Shown piece after piece: positions 55,069-64,000 of a DNA stretch of 64,000 bases (within the stretch, counting starts at the first letter, position 1; each line of letters opens with the position of its first letter). Both the position numbers and the translations under genes were made by a program. The notes under the pieces are model-generated. The model saw nothing but the letters and a program-made list of their open reading frames with translations. It made no database searches and was not told where the DNA came from. The stretch comes from Nereocystis luetkeana (Eukaryota; Sar; Phaeophyceae; Laminariales; Laminariaceae), in NCBI GenBank assembly GCA_031213475.1, contig JARUPZ010000007.1:7621586-7685585 (forward strand), in the 5' to 3' direction.

Positions 55069-56885
55069 CCCCGATGACGCTGGGGGCGACACCGGACTCT
55101 CAGAACCTAAGAGCGGTCTGCCTTCCCCCCCGTCGGAGAGCAAGGAGTGGTCAGCAACGCCAAAGGCCCAGCGATCCAATGGATGTTGAACCCGTTCCGG
55201 AGGAGGCACCTCAAGGGGGAAATGAGACCACTACGGCGAGAGCTAGTTTGGGGGCGAGAGTAGGTGGGTCAACGCCGACAGAGAACAGGAGGGCAAACGG
55301 TGGACTCGGGAGCTTCGCCCAGCCGGGGATGTTGAGGGGATCCACGCCGGAGAGGCACCAACAGGGGTACTTCTCGCCCCGGGTCGGCAATAGTGCCCAC
55401 AACACGGTGAGACCTTCTCTGCAGATGGCACCGGGTGTTGCATCGAGCTCTCTGGACTCGAGCCCTGGGTCGCAGGACCAACGTCGTGGAGCGAGCAGCT
55501 TAACCCGGAGGGGGCTTTGGTGTAGGGGCACGCCCGCAAGGAGCCAGCAGGGGTGCCGTGCACTTCCCGTCGATAGTATTGCTCAAAGTGGGGTGAGGTC
55601 TTCTCCCCCACTACCGCCGGGTGCGGAACCGGGCTCCCGGGACCTGAACCCGATATCTCAAGACGCTCGTGTTACGGCTGGGAGCCTTGTCCGGAGGGGG
55701 AACTTGGGCGGACTCACATCTTTGAGGAGCCAGTTGGGGTACGGGGCAGCTTTCGTCGACGGTGGAGCTCACACTAGGGTAGGGTTTCCTACTCCGCTAC
55801 CAATGGGGGCGGCACAGGCCTCTCAAGACCCAAGAGCGGTCGCCCCCCCCCCCGTTCAGGAGGAGACATCGCACGAGGACGATGCACCTAGCACGGAGAG
55901 AACTAGGGTAGAAGTGAGAGGGGGTCTCTATCGCACCAATAGCGGTACCACCGTTGGAAGAGGTCCCAACGGAGCGGCGGCGCAACTCGGACCGTCCACA
56001 AGGGCGGTAACAACAATAGACGAACGGCGGCGGGCCACGACGAGAGTACCTGTAGAGGACCTTATATCCACCAGGACAAGGGCACGCACCCGGATGGCCG
56101 CTAGGGCCGTCGCACAATCATCGGAGGAGGAGGAAGGACGCCAACCTCCCACCGAGTCGCTTCACGGATCCTCCCGTCAGCAGCCAACGACGACGCAGCT
56201 TACGTCATCGATAGCACTTTTGGAGCCGGCACCGTCGTCGCCGAAACCATCTCCGGATACACCCCGTTCAGCACAGCGGGCGCGAGAAACCACGCAACCA
56301 CCGACGGCAACGGGTGCGGGGACTCCCTTGACGACCCCCCTTCCGCTTGGGGTATCCGCCATGGAAGGTTCGCCGCCGTCGCCACCATCCCCGCCACCGC
56401 GTCTACCGACAACTACCCGTCCCTCGACAGACACACCACTTCTGACGCCGGACATGATCCTTGCGCTCGAATCGTCAATGCAGTCAGCGGCTAGAACGGC
56501 ACAGTTGGCGCCACCAAGTTCATCACAACCGACGTGCGCATCGACACAGGGTGGAGGAAGTTCGGAACCCCCGCTGACGTCCGAACCACCGCCATCGTCA
56601 CCACGGCCACCATTGCAGACGTCAGCAGAAAGAGGGCAGCCCCAGCAGAAGACTTCGGAAGACTGCTGCGTGTGCTACGAGGCCTTGGTGGCCCCGATGG
56701 TATATCTAGGGAACTGCCCTCACCGGCTGCACCTACCGTGCTACGCCGCACTTCGTGTTAGGGCAGGGGCCGACCTGCGCTGCCCGGCGTGTCGGGCGAC
56801 CGTAACAATTGGCGAAGCCGACGGGATGGCGTCCCGTCAGCACAGTGACGAGATTATGACAGAGGCCCTAGCGATCGCGCGGTAG
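54621..56885 (+). CDS. LINE polyprotein, segment 1: repeats, Pro/Ser/Thr-rich region and RING-H2
   Basis: About 754 codons up to the first internal TAG. There is no ATG at the left edge; the frame is open from 54594. The first ATG is at 55074. Residues 1-155 are the 52-residue repeats, 160-680 are low-complexity Pro/Ser/Thr/Arg-rich (disordered). The end is a textbook RING-H2: CCVCYEAL, NCPHRLHLPC, RCPAC (about 56664-56800), with Cys and His spacing C-x2-C, C-x-H-x2-H-x2-C, C-x2-C. RING-H2 domains usually recruit E2 ubiquitin-conjugating enzymes; whether this one does is unknown. Confidence 0.8.
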   Translation: MNTRSQDARLTAGSFVRRGSTTTRGHNRGGGAQSQIRTSSPLPPGAIPGSRDLNTRSQDARLTAGSFVRRGSTTTRGHKRGGGAQSQIRTSSTLPPGVIPGTRDLNQRSHDARLAAGSFLQRGSSTTRGHNRGRAALNAGATPTRVGPPPPMTLGATPDSQNLRAVCLPPRRRARSGQQRQRPSDPMDVEPVPEEAPQGGNETTTARASLGARVGGSTPTENRRANGGLGSFAQPGMLRGSTPERHQQGYFSPRVGNSAHNTVRPSLQMAPGVASSSLDSSPGSQDQRRGASSLTRRGLWCRGTPARSQQGCRALPVDSIAQSGVRSSPPLPPGAEPGSRDLNPISQDARVTAGSLVRRGNLGGLTSLRSQLGYGAAFVDGGAHTRVGFPTPLPMGAAQASQDPRAVAPPPVQEETSHEDDAPSTERTRVEVRGGLYRTNSGTTVGRGPNGAAAQLGPSTRAVTTIDERRRATTRVPVEDLISTRTRARTRMAARAVAQSSEEEEGRQPPTESLHGSSRQQPTTTQLTSSIALLEPAPSSPKPSPDTPRSAQRARETTQPPTATGAGTPLTTPLPLGVSAMEGSPPSPPSPPPRLPTTTRPSTDTPLLTPDMILALESSMQSAARTAQLAPPSSSQPTCASTQGGGSSEPPLTSEPPPSSPRPPLQTSAERGQPQQKTSEDCCVCYEALVAPMVYLGNCPHRLHLPCYAALRVRAGADLRCPACRATVTIGEADGMASRQHSDEIMTEALAIAR

Positions 56886-56951
56886 GAGATACCGGCCGAG
56901 AGGGGAAGGGGGGCATCCACAAGGACCACAGGGGGCGAGAGGGGCGAACGA

Positions 56952-57437
56952 TTGATATGTAGCATTTGTCATAGACTGGTGGAGGAGACTGAACGCGTAC
57001 AGCTGTCCTGCTCGTGCGACGTGCATCGCCGCTGCGCTTTAGGCTTTTGCGAGGACGCAATCCCTCGAGCCAGATTCATCGGCGAGGCACGCCAAGTCAC
57101 GTGCCCGAACCCCGCCCTAAACGAAGTTCAACAAGAGGTGAACCTCCGCCCCCTCCTGCAACAGATTCGTACTATTGGCAGGTCGGCGGACACGCAGGAC
57201 GAACGCGATTTAGTCAACAGGGTCACCGTTGCCGAGAACCGCCTTCGGAGCAGGACCCACATTGTGCCGGAAAGGGTGGACTTGACACTGAACGCTACAG
57301 CGCGAGACGAGGAGAACCTCTCTTGGGACTGGCGTAGCACGATTCCACAACCGTATGCGCTACGTGGGGTCTGCGACAGGACTATGGAAGACGACGAGAG
57401 GTTTTCTTTCTCCGGTTGGCTCGTCCACAGGAGATGA
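56952..57437 (+). CDS. LINE polyprotein, segment 2: RING-like zinc module
   Basis: In the same frame as segment 1, after the TAG at 56883. It contains CSICHRLVEETERV, then SCSCDVHRRCALGFC and a later Cys (TCPNP), a partial RING-like set of ligands (about 56958-57110). About 100 further residues without a recognised fold lead to the TGA at 57435-57437. The frame stays open on both sides of each stop. Confidence 0.65.
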   Translation: MICSICHRLVEETERVQLSCSCDVHRRCALGFCEDAIPRARFIGEARQVTCPNPALNEVQQEVNLRPLLQQIRTIGRSADTQDERDLVNRVTVAENRLRSRTHIVPERVDLTLNATARDEENLSWDWRSTIPQPYALRGVCDRTMEDDERFSFSGWLVHRR

Positions 57438-57611
57438 GCCGTTGAAAGCGTAGAGGGAGCAGACAATAGGGGAGACGACCGGTTTGGGGTAGCCATTCGG
57501 GAAGTAACAGGACCGTCGCGTCGGAGAACGTTCCTCCTCACGGAAATTCTGCCGAGGATCCATCTGAGGTACGACCGCGCTTCCGATCGGGGAGCCTATC
57601 AACAGCGTCAG

Positions 57612-58364
57612 TTGGAAATCCTATGGCGATCGGTGATCTCGGGTGTGGAGGAGGCCACAAGCCAGGACGAAGGCCGCCAGCAAGTACAAGGAGGGAGGGG
57701 AGACGACGCCGAAACATCGCGCACCTATTGCGGCCAGGTTTTAGATGACTCTGCTGGAGAGTCGGGGGGCAGCCACGTGCGAGTACCTATCCCGTGCGCC
57801 CACGGAGGGTTTGTGCATGCACGCTGCATGCTGGACCGGGCAGATCGCATCGCGAGAGGGCATGCCGACCCGAGGTCCTGCGTAGTGTGCCAGTCGTCGT
57901 GGCCGGAGGGGGGCAGGCCACCCCACCCGGCGGAACTTGCCAGAGGGCTGCCCATGTCCGAGCAGGGGGGGAGGTGGGCGGCGGTGAGTAGTGCCCAGCA
58001 GTTCGCCGCCCTCCTTCAGCGGAGTGACCTCGGCGCGGAGTCAGCCAGTTACGTGACGACCGGGGTTCACAACACGTTCGAGCACATGGTGAGTGCCCTG
58101 GGGAGAAGCCCAACCTCTTCGTTCGTGTTGTGCTCCCTTTTCAGCGATGCACTGGATCTACCGCAACAGGCCTACCTCGATTTCCCCCGAACGAGGGAAT
58201 GGGAAGCGGCGGCCGCCCACTATCGTACGCTGTTCGCCGCGTACGGCATCCGACCCCAGAACGTACTACTCCGACTCCCAAACCGGAGGCTCTACATTGG
58301 ACCTCATGTCCAAGAGTATCTGGCGGGCTTTGACGCCGAATGGGAAGAACGACTGACGAGGTAG
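57612..58364 (+). CDS. LINE polyprotein, segment 3: RING-like module, older duplicate
   Basis: In the same frame and open from 57438. It contains TYCGQVLDDS, PIPCAHGGFVHARCMLDRA and SCVVCQSSWP, then a conserved helix-rich block (GVHNTFEHMVSALGRSPTSS, FPRTREWEAAAAHYRTLFAA). The first Cys of the module is replaced by Arg compared with segment 4. The segment ends at TAG (58362-58364), where the duplicate reads TGG in ACTAGGTGGACCCTCGG. Confidence 0.7.
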   Translation: MEILWRSVISGVEEATSQDEGRQQVQGGRGDDAETSRTYCGQVLDDSAGESGGSHVRVPIPCAHGGFVHARCMLDRADRIARGHADPRSCVVCQSSWPEGGRPPHPAELARGLPMSEQGGRWAAVSSAQQFAALLQRSDLGAESASYVTTGVHNTFEHMVSALGRSPTSSFVLCSLFSDALDLPQQAYLDFPRTREWEAAAAHYRTLFAAYGIRPQNVLLRLPNRRLYIGPHVQEYLAGFDAEWEERLTR

Positions 58365-58424
58365 ACCCTCGGTGTCCAAAGGGCGCTGGAAGCAGGTGAC
58401 GCGCTGCCTCCTTTTCCGACGGCG

Positions 58425-61400
58425 GTGGCGGCCCCACCGGAGCGGACGGACTCGGCGCAGGGGGATGACCGGTTAGCAAGGGGGCAGCATGGACAGAGAG
58501 GTGCCGCTCCAGGTTCGCCAGAGAGCCGAGAGATCACAAGGGACACCGCGCTAGTAGGCCTATGTATCTATTGCGGTGAGGACATAGAAAACTCAGATAG
58601 GAATCCAGAGGTCGACCATCTGAGGACAACCATCACTTGTGACCATGACAACGGACAGTTAGTACACGCCGGCTGCATGCTGGATCGTGCGGAACGCCTC
58701 GCATGTGGGCACACAGACCCGCGGCCATGCGTCGAGTGTGGCTCTGAACGGCCCGTAAGAACCCGACCTCCCCATCCGGCAGAATTAACCGAGGACCTTC
58801 CCAGACCACGGCCGGGGGGAAGGTGGTCGGCAGTAGGAGGTGCCCTGCAGTTCGCCGAACTTCTTGAGGAGGAGGGCACCCAGCTGGTACCGGCCAGTTA
58901 TATGACGACTGGTCACCACCACACGTTCGAGCACATGGTGAGAACCCATGGAAGGAGCCCAACCTCTTCGTTCCTGCTGTGCTCCCTGTTCAGCGATGCC
59001 CTGGGCATGCCTCGAGCTTACCTCGACTTCCCCCGCACGAGGGAATGGCAAGCGGCCGCCGCCGACTACCGTGAGCGTTTTGCCGCGTACGCCATCCGAC
59101 CGAGGGATATCATGCTCCGACTCCCAAATCGGAGGATCTACATCGCACCACAAGCCCAAGAGTTTCTGGCAGGCCTCCATGCCGAATGGGAGGAACGCCT
59201 GACTAGGTGGACCCTCGGGGTCCGAAATGCATTGGAGGCAGGTGACGTGGTGCCTCCTTTTCCGACGGCAGTGGCGGACACGCCAGGAGGGGCAGGTCAG
59301 GCGCTGGAGAGCGGGCCGTTAATAGGGGGGCAGAACGATCAGGGCGGCACTGCTGGAAATGCCACAGAGAACCGTCAGGCCACGGGGAACAGGGACGATA
59401 CGTCAGCGGGACAAGTGGGGACCCCCCGGACAACATCCAGCACAGCCCTGGCCAGGTGCACCCTCGGGTTACTAAACGTGCGGGAAGGAGGTGATGCGCG
59501 AACTCCTCTTCCGACGGCAGAGTGGACCCCCGGGGCCCCAAAAGCGTTGGAGGCAGGGGACGATTTGCCTCCTTTTCCGACAGCGGCGGTGTCCACAACG
59601 GAGGGAACGGTCCCGGCGGCGGAGAGCGGTCCGCAAACTAGGGGGCAGGTGGAGCAGGGAGGAGCTGCTGGGAGTGCCGTAGGAAGCCGTCACACCGAGG
59701 GGGGTAGAGATGCCGCGCTAGCGGGACAAGTGGAGATCCTTCAAGAAAGGCCCAGTACCGTCTCTGCAACATTTGCGGCGGCAACGTCCCCTAGATCAAC
59801 TGGAAGCGAATCGCCCTCGCGCGAGGGCGGCCAAGGTGGAATGGAGGCAAATGTTGGAGGTTCCTGTCCAAGTGCTGCGCGGCCTCTGCCCCCGGAGGCC
59901 GAAACGACACCACCGGGAGGAGAAGCCCTGGCGTCGGAGGGTGACTCGCGGATAGGGGGGCAAGTGGATCAGAGAAATGCTGTTGTAGTAGCGATGGCAA
60001 ACCTTCAAACAGCCAGAGATAGGAATGTCACGCCCTCGGGACGCTTGGGGGTCCCCCTGACACCATCCGGCGCCACCCCAGCAATAGCTGGGAATACTTC
60101 CTCTGAACCTGGTAGCGCAGCCAGGGAGGGGGGGGGCACAGGAGGTGGACGACGTCGACCGCGTGGGTCTAGGAGGGGGTCCCGAGCGACAAGCACTGGG
60201 AGAGAGGCCGTCACGAACCGGGGAAGAATCCCTCGACCCGGCGGCAGTGAGCCACCCTCGGTCCCTGAACCGAGAGGGGCCAGCGAGTCGCTCCCGACGC
60301 CCGGATCGAGAGGGGGCAGCGAGCTTCGTTCGGATCCTGGATCGAGAGGGGGAGGTGGCGAAGAGAGAGAACTCCCCAGGGAAGGAGAAGGTGGCGAGGG
60401 GGGAGGATCAGCATCGGGGGGCGTAGGGCGACTCCGTGCATCCATTGACACCAGTCAAGACGGCGTGATGTGCGGGGGATGCCGAGCGGCAGTTGCTCGG
60501 GGGCACCGAGTGGTAGGGCTGCCATGTGGAAACCAGCACGTTATGCACGCGCGGTGTGTGGTGGAAGCTATTCGAAGGAGTGGGTCACACGCACAACTCA
60601 TTTGCGCTACACGAGGGTGCACAGCCCGCCATGGGAGACGGGAATCACTGGATGCAGCAGTTCAGGCTGATCCTGGACTCCGGGTTACGGTCGCAGGACT
60701 TGGAGGAAGGCCGGACAACAACTACGATGAACGGGGGGAAGAGCTTTGTTACCCGTGGGACCAGAATTCGTTAGGAATAGCAGGGCCACTCGATGATGTT
60801 TCTCTCGAGCATCTCCAACAACGTTTCATCACCGTTGTTAAGGTGCAGCCGGGGCTAGCTACTGTCCATGCCAAGCTTCTCACCCACGTGCTCGGTCTCC
60901 TGAACCACGCCCTCGGAGCGCATCGGCCAAACAGACACTCCGAGACGCCGAGTTCGCTCCTGAGGGCCATCAAGCTGTGGTACATAGTGCCAGCACTGCT
61001 ACACTCGCAGGACAGCCGCGTGAAGCGACGCGAGAGATTCGCGTCCGTCGAACGTGGTGACATCACGCTTATTCTCCCGTGGTTGATGGAGTACACCAGT
61101 CGAGCATCGACACGGCGCAGGGGGCCAACCTACGAAGCCACAGACGCGGCTAAGTACGAGAGAGCGTCGTCAGCCTGTCGCCACTCGGGCGGGGTTTCAG
61201 TGGCAGCACGCGGTCTTCTCGCGGAAGCTCGAGCGCCCGGCGACGAGGTGACATGGGAGCGGGGGAAAGCCAAATTCCCGGGGGAAGACCGTGCCTCCAT
61301 CTCCGAGTCGGCAGTGGCAGCGGTGGCAGCAAGCTCTACGGAACCGGAGGAAGGGAGTGTTCCCAACTGGCGTCCAGAGCAAGAGTTCGATTCGCAGGTG

Positions 61401-63986
61401 GCCCTCGACATCATCAACTCCCGAAATGCGTTATCAGGCGCGGGGAGTGACGGTCTACGCTTCTCACACCTGCAGTCGATCATCAGGACCGGCTTCGGTC
61501 GCGAGAAATTTGGAGCTAGCATCGAGGCCCTTTGGAGGCGGATCTTCGACGACCCCGGTGCATTCCCGCCGGAATTCTGGCAGCTCTTCTTGCAGTCCAA
61601 CCTCACTGCCTTGGGGGAAAAATGTCGACCCGCATGTGTAGGTATGACATGGAGACGACTTCTCGCAGCTGGGGCGATGCGGCAGTGGCGGCCACGGCTG
61701 GAAGAGATTAATCGTGAGGTAAGGCAGTTTGGGGTTGGGGTTCGAGGGGGGGTGGAGCAGGTAGCTCTACGCGCCCGGGTGCACCATGAGGCAAGAAACT
61801 GGCTCATCCTAACTGACTGTTCCAACACCTTCAACACTGTAAAGCGGACGGCAGTACTTGCCGAAGCGGCCACTTGCGTGCCCGCGCTCACGCCGTTCAT
61901 TGCTAAATGCTACGGCGAGAGGCCCGCCCCTACGTTCTTCCAGATGGATTCGGGGGAGCGGCGCAAAATTGACTGTTCCTGTGGAGTGCAGCAAGGGGAT
62001 GCCATGGGCCCGGCGCTGTTCTGCATGCCACTGCTGCCAATACTCAAGCGGGTCCGTGAGGAGTTCGAACCCCGGGGTGTTGAAGCCTTTGCCTACCTCG
62101 ATGACATCAGCATCGGCATGTCAGAGATCACACCGGACACGGTGAGAGTAGTACCCTTTCTCCAGCACGAGCTGTGCGAAATAGGCATTGCCATTAACCC
62201 CAGAAAGACGGTTGCTTTGCCTCCCAAAGGGCATATGCCTACGTCGGAAGAGATAGCACTTCTGAGGGGCATCGGTGTTCGCATTGCGGAAGGGGGTGGG
62301 GTAAAGGTGGTTGGCGTGCCCATAGGCACTGATGCATTCGCGGTGAACAGCGCCGTGGAGATAGTCCGAGATGGGGGAGCAGAGCAACTCGCGCGCATCC
62401 TGCCGCGTATGCCGGACAAACAGTCGGCGAACCTCATCGCCACCAGTTCAATGGTGCAGCGGACCTCCTACATTGAGCGGGTAATGGACCCGGAGCTGTC
62501 ACTACCCGCGTGTCAGCGGGCAGACACTAGCGCAATGTGGATGCTCGAGCGCCTTCTCGAGCTTCCAGGGACAGCGGACGAATCGCCGTTCTTTGCGGAC
62601 GGATGCCCGGCGAACCGGTTGACGCTACAGCCGCACCAGAAAGCGCAGGCGAGCCTCTCCACAGGGGCCGGGGGGTTTGGACTGTCGTCGGCTGAATCAA
62701 GGAGAATGTCAGCGTCCATCGGGAGCTTAGTGGCGACGGTGCCAGAGGTCCTCGCCGACCTCTCCGGTTCATTAGGGGAAAAAGTCCGAAGGGAGTTGCC
62801 CAATTCGGACCTCGTTCGCCGCATATGGAGCAGCATCAGGGACCTTCGCGGTATCCATGGGGTATCGGAGGAGGCAATGGCAAACGTAGTCCCGGAAAGT
62901 TGGCGGAACAGGGCGTTCCGCGCAAGCGAGGAAGGAGGGACAGAACAGTATGATGTGGAGGTACTGCCGGCGCATGACGCCCAAACGATTAGCTCCCACA
63001 AGGCGCAATACAAGCTGGGGCAGCAGATCAACCGGGTACGGTACCAACGGTACGTTGCTTCTCTGAACCAGCTCCCCGAGGTAGCAGACCCGTCGGATCG
63101 GGACGACGTGTTCGGGGGGACGGAAACCAGAGGTCTTGCCAAGGCTCGGCAACGGAGCCTATCGGGACCAGGCGCAGTCGCCTGTTTGCGTGCAAGGCCC
63201 GTGGACATGGCACGTATCATACCGGCTTCTGAGTTCGTGTCTATGGGACGGCGCTTCCTGGGAATGGAGGAGCCCATAGCGGCGAGGTGCCCCTGCTGCG
63301 AAGCGACGGATGTCACCACACGTCACGCGCGTACATGCCACCGAGCAGGCGCACAGGTTAACCAGCATCAGCCGCTAGTCCACGCGCTGTCTCGCACCTT
63401 TAAGCGGTTGTCCATCCGCCACCAAATGGAAAGCGGAGCGCCCTTCAACGCCGATAGAAACCTCCGCATGGACATAGTGATAGAGAGGGGAGGCCTCCGA
63501 GACGCTACGTCATCAGAGTACCGCAACAAGGCGATACTCCTCGACGTCACGCATGCAGACCCCCAAGCAAGGGTCCACATGCGGGCTGGCAGCGCTGATC
63601 AAGACGGTTCAGCCGCTTCCACTTCTGAGGCGCGAAAGCGCAACCACTACGCTCGTGCAGGACAAGTGTCCTTCGACGAGCGCAGCCATAAACTTGTCAC
63701 TCTCGCGGTGGAAAGCTTTGGACGCCTCGGGAAGGAAGGTAGCGATTTCATCGACCAGCTGGCGGCGAGCATCGTTGGAGGAACGGACGGAGGATCTTTA
63801 GCAAGAAAAGGGGTTTGTAAGGAGCACCTTTTCCAGGTCATATCGGTGACTACCCAGGTCGCGATCTCGCGCAGAGTGCACCGATATATGCTCGCCCTGC
63901 GAGACCGCCAGGCCGCCAGGGGGAGAAGGGAGGAGGAGGGAGGACTACTACCGATGGCGTGGGGGTGTAATGTAGATGCGGAGTAG
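58425..63986 (+). CDS. LINE polyprotein, segment 4: RING-like modules, reverse transcriptase, zinc finger and nuclease-like domain
   Basis: 1,853 codons in the same frame (open from 58365; no ATG until 58677). A RING-like module (CIYCGEDIENSD, TCDHDNGQLVHAGC, CVECG, 58563-58745) and the helix-rich block repeat segment 3. Linker repeats (LEAGDVVPPFPTAV, LEAGDDLPPFPTAA) follow. RING 5 lies at about 60471-60635 (CGGCRAAVARGH, LPCGNQHVMHARC). The reverse transcriptase spans about residues 980-1380: LTDCSNTFNTVKR (first Asp 1131), VQQGDAMGPALF, and YLDD at 1224-1227. The C-terminus has CPCCEATDVTTRHARTC (about 1623-1639), then RMDIVI and ILLDVTHADPQ, the D...D pattern of R2-type restriction-like endonucleases. 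This part is intact and ends at TAG. Confidence 0.9.
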   Translation: MAAPPERTDSAQGDDRLARGQHGQRGAAPGSPESREITRDTALVGLCIYCGEDIENSDRNPEVDHLRTTITCDHDNGQLVHAGCMLDRAERLACGHTDPRPCVECGSERPVRTRPPHPAELTEDLPRPRPGGRWSAVGGALQFAELLEEEGTQLVPASYMTTGHHHTFEHMVRTHGRSPTSSFLLCSLFSDALGMPRAYLDFPRTREWQAAAADYRERFAAYAIRPRDIMLRLPNRRIYIAPQAQEFLAGLHAEWEERLTRWTLGVRNALEAGDVVPPFPTAVADTPGGAGQALESGPLIGGQNDQGGTAGNATENRQATGNRDDTSAGQVGTPRTTSSTALARCTLGLLNVREGGDARTPLPTAEWTPGAPKALEAGDDLPPFPTAAVSTTEGTVPAAESGPQTRGQVEQGGAAGSAVGSRHTEGGRDAALAGQVEILQERPSTVSATFAAATSPRSTGSESPSREGGQGGMEANVGGSCPSAARPLPPEAETTPPGGEALASEGDSRIGGQVDQRNAVVVAMANLQTARDRNVTPSGRLGVPLTPSGATPAIAGNTSSEPGSAAREGGGTGGGRRRPRGSRRGSRATSTGREAVTNRGRIPRPGGSEPPSVPEPRGASESLPTPGSRGGSELRSDPGSRGGGGEERELPREGEGGEGGGSASGGVGRLRASIDTSQDGVMCGGCRAAVARGHRVVGLPCGNQHVMHARCVVEAIRRSGSHAQLICATRGCTARHGRRESLDAAVQADPGLRVTVAGLGGRPDNNYDERGEELCYPWDQNSLGIAGPLDDVSLEHLQQRFITVVKVQPGLATVHAKLLTHVLGLLNHALGAHRPNRHSETPSSLLRAIKLWYIVPALLHSQDSRVKRRERFASVERGDITLILPWLMEYTSRASTRRRGPTYEATDAAKYERASSACRHSGGVSVAARGLLAEARAPGDEVTWERGKAKFPGEDRASISESAVAAVAASSTEPEEGSVPNWRPEQEFDSQVALDIINSRNALSGAGSDGLRFSHLQSIIRTGFGREKFGASIEALWRRIFDDPGAFPPEFWQLFLQSNLTALGEKCRPACVGMTWRRLLAAGAMRQWRPRLEEINREVRQFGVGVRGGVEQVALRARVHHEARNWLILTDCSNTFNTVKRTAVLAEAATCVPALTPFIAKCYGERPAPTFFQMDSGERRKIDCSCGVQQGDAMGPALFCMPLLPILKRVREEFEPRGVEAFAYLDDISIGMSEITPDTVRVVPFLQHELCEIGIAINPRKTVALPPKGHMPTSEEIALLRGIGVRIAEGGGVKVVGVPIGTDAFAVNSAVEIVRDGGAEQLARILPRMPDKQSANLIATSSMVQRTSYIERVMDPELSLPACQRADTSAMWMLERLLELPGTADESPFFADGCPANRLTLQPHQKAQASLSTGAGGFGLSSAESRRMSASIGSLVATVPEVLADLSGSLGEKVRRELPNSDLVRRIWSSIRDLRGIHGVSEEAMANVVPESWRNRAFRASEEGGTEQYDVEVLPAHDAQTISSHKAQYKLGQQINRVRYQRYVASLNQLPEVADPSDRDDVFGGTETRGLAKARQRSLSGPGAVACLRARPVDMARIIPASEFVSMGRRFLGMEEPIAARCPCCEATDVTTRHARTCHRAGAQVNQHQPLVHALSRTFKRLSIRHQMESGAPFNADRNLRMDIVIERGGLRDATSSEYRNKAILLDVTHADPQARVHMRAGSADQDGSAASTSEARKRNHYARAGQVSFDERSHKLVTLAVESFGRLGKEGSDFIDQLAASIVGGTDGGSLARKGVCKEHLFQVISVTTQVAISRRVHRYMLALRDRQAARGRREEEGGLLPMAWGCNVDAE

Positions 63987-64000
63987 GAAGCGTGGCGTAT

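Larger units (their letters stand above)
54594..64000 (+). mobile_element. near full-length LINE with multiple RING-like modules, reverse transcriptase and C-terminal endonuclease
   Basis: A single plus frame is open from 54594 to the TAG at 63984-63986: 3,131 codons with three internal stops (56883-56885 TAG, 57435-57437 TGA, 58362-58364 TAG) and no frameshift. Order: 52-residue repeats, Pro/Ser/Thr-rich region, RING 1, RING-like 2, RING-like 3, RING-like 4 (a duplicate of 3), linker repeats, RING 5, reverse transcriptase, then zinc finger and nuclease-like domain. The 5' edge starts inside a 52-residue repeat with no ATG before 55074, so it is probably 5'-truncated. The 3' untranslated region runs beyond the window. 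The RT and C-terminal layout fit non-LTR elements with a restriction-like endonuclease (R2/NeSL/Utopia-type); the clade is inferred. Confidence 0.88.

Overview
The window is eukaryotic nuclear DNA. Host genes are broken by long GT-AG introns, there are no bacterial-style operons, and intergenic and intronic DNA is full of microsatellites, minisatellites and transposable elements. Intron-rich genes, about 50% GC, trinucleotide repeats and the protist-type elements suggest an alga of the stramenopile kind (a brown alga or relative). That is an inference, since no ribosomal or organelle marker lies in the window. || Layout: 1-66 may hold the last codons of a plus-strand gene. 947-6289 (minus) is a complete four-exon gene for a TrmL/SpoU-type tRNA 2'-O-methyltransferase; every exon phase fits. 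6790-7518 is a DNA element with terminal inverted repeats and a strong internal inverted repeat. 7996-10637 is a young, short, non-autonomous LTR element. 11367-11751 (plus) holds the last two exons of a possible single-pass membrane protein, followed by a 160-bp tandem array (12.54-13.33 kb). 13706-35903 (minus) is a 22-kb host gene for a WD40-like protein with a Gly-rich tail, pieced together from eleven phase-compatible exons, two of them a tandem exon duplication. Its introns hold long minisatellite arrays and miniature inverted-repeat elements. 39624-41525 (plus) is a three-exon Cys-rich gene. 43.5-50.3 kb is a decayed Ty3/gypsy array sharing LTRs. 51293-52914 (minus) is a 5'-truncated LINE with a target-site duplication. 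54594 to the end is a near full-length LINE of the same family. || The LINE is the most striking item. One reading frame of about 3,130 codons, interrupted by three stops, carries tandem N-terminal repeats, five RING-like zinc-binding modules, a reverse transcriptase with a YLDD box and a C-terminal zinc finger plus a restriction-like nuclease. || A second recurring theme is an intronic repeat ending in a long C-tract (G-tract on the plus strand) just upstream of 3' splice sites, in the same orientation in two unrelated host genes.
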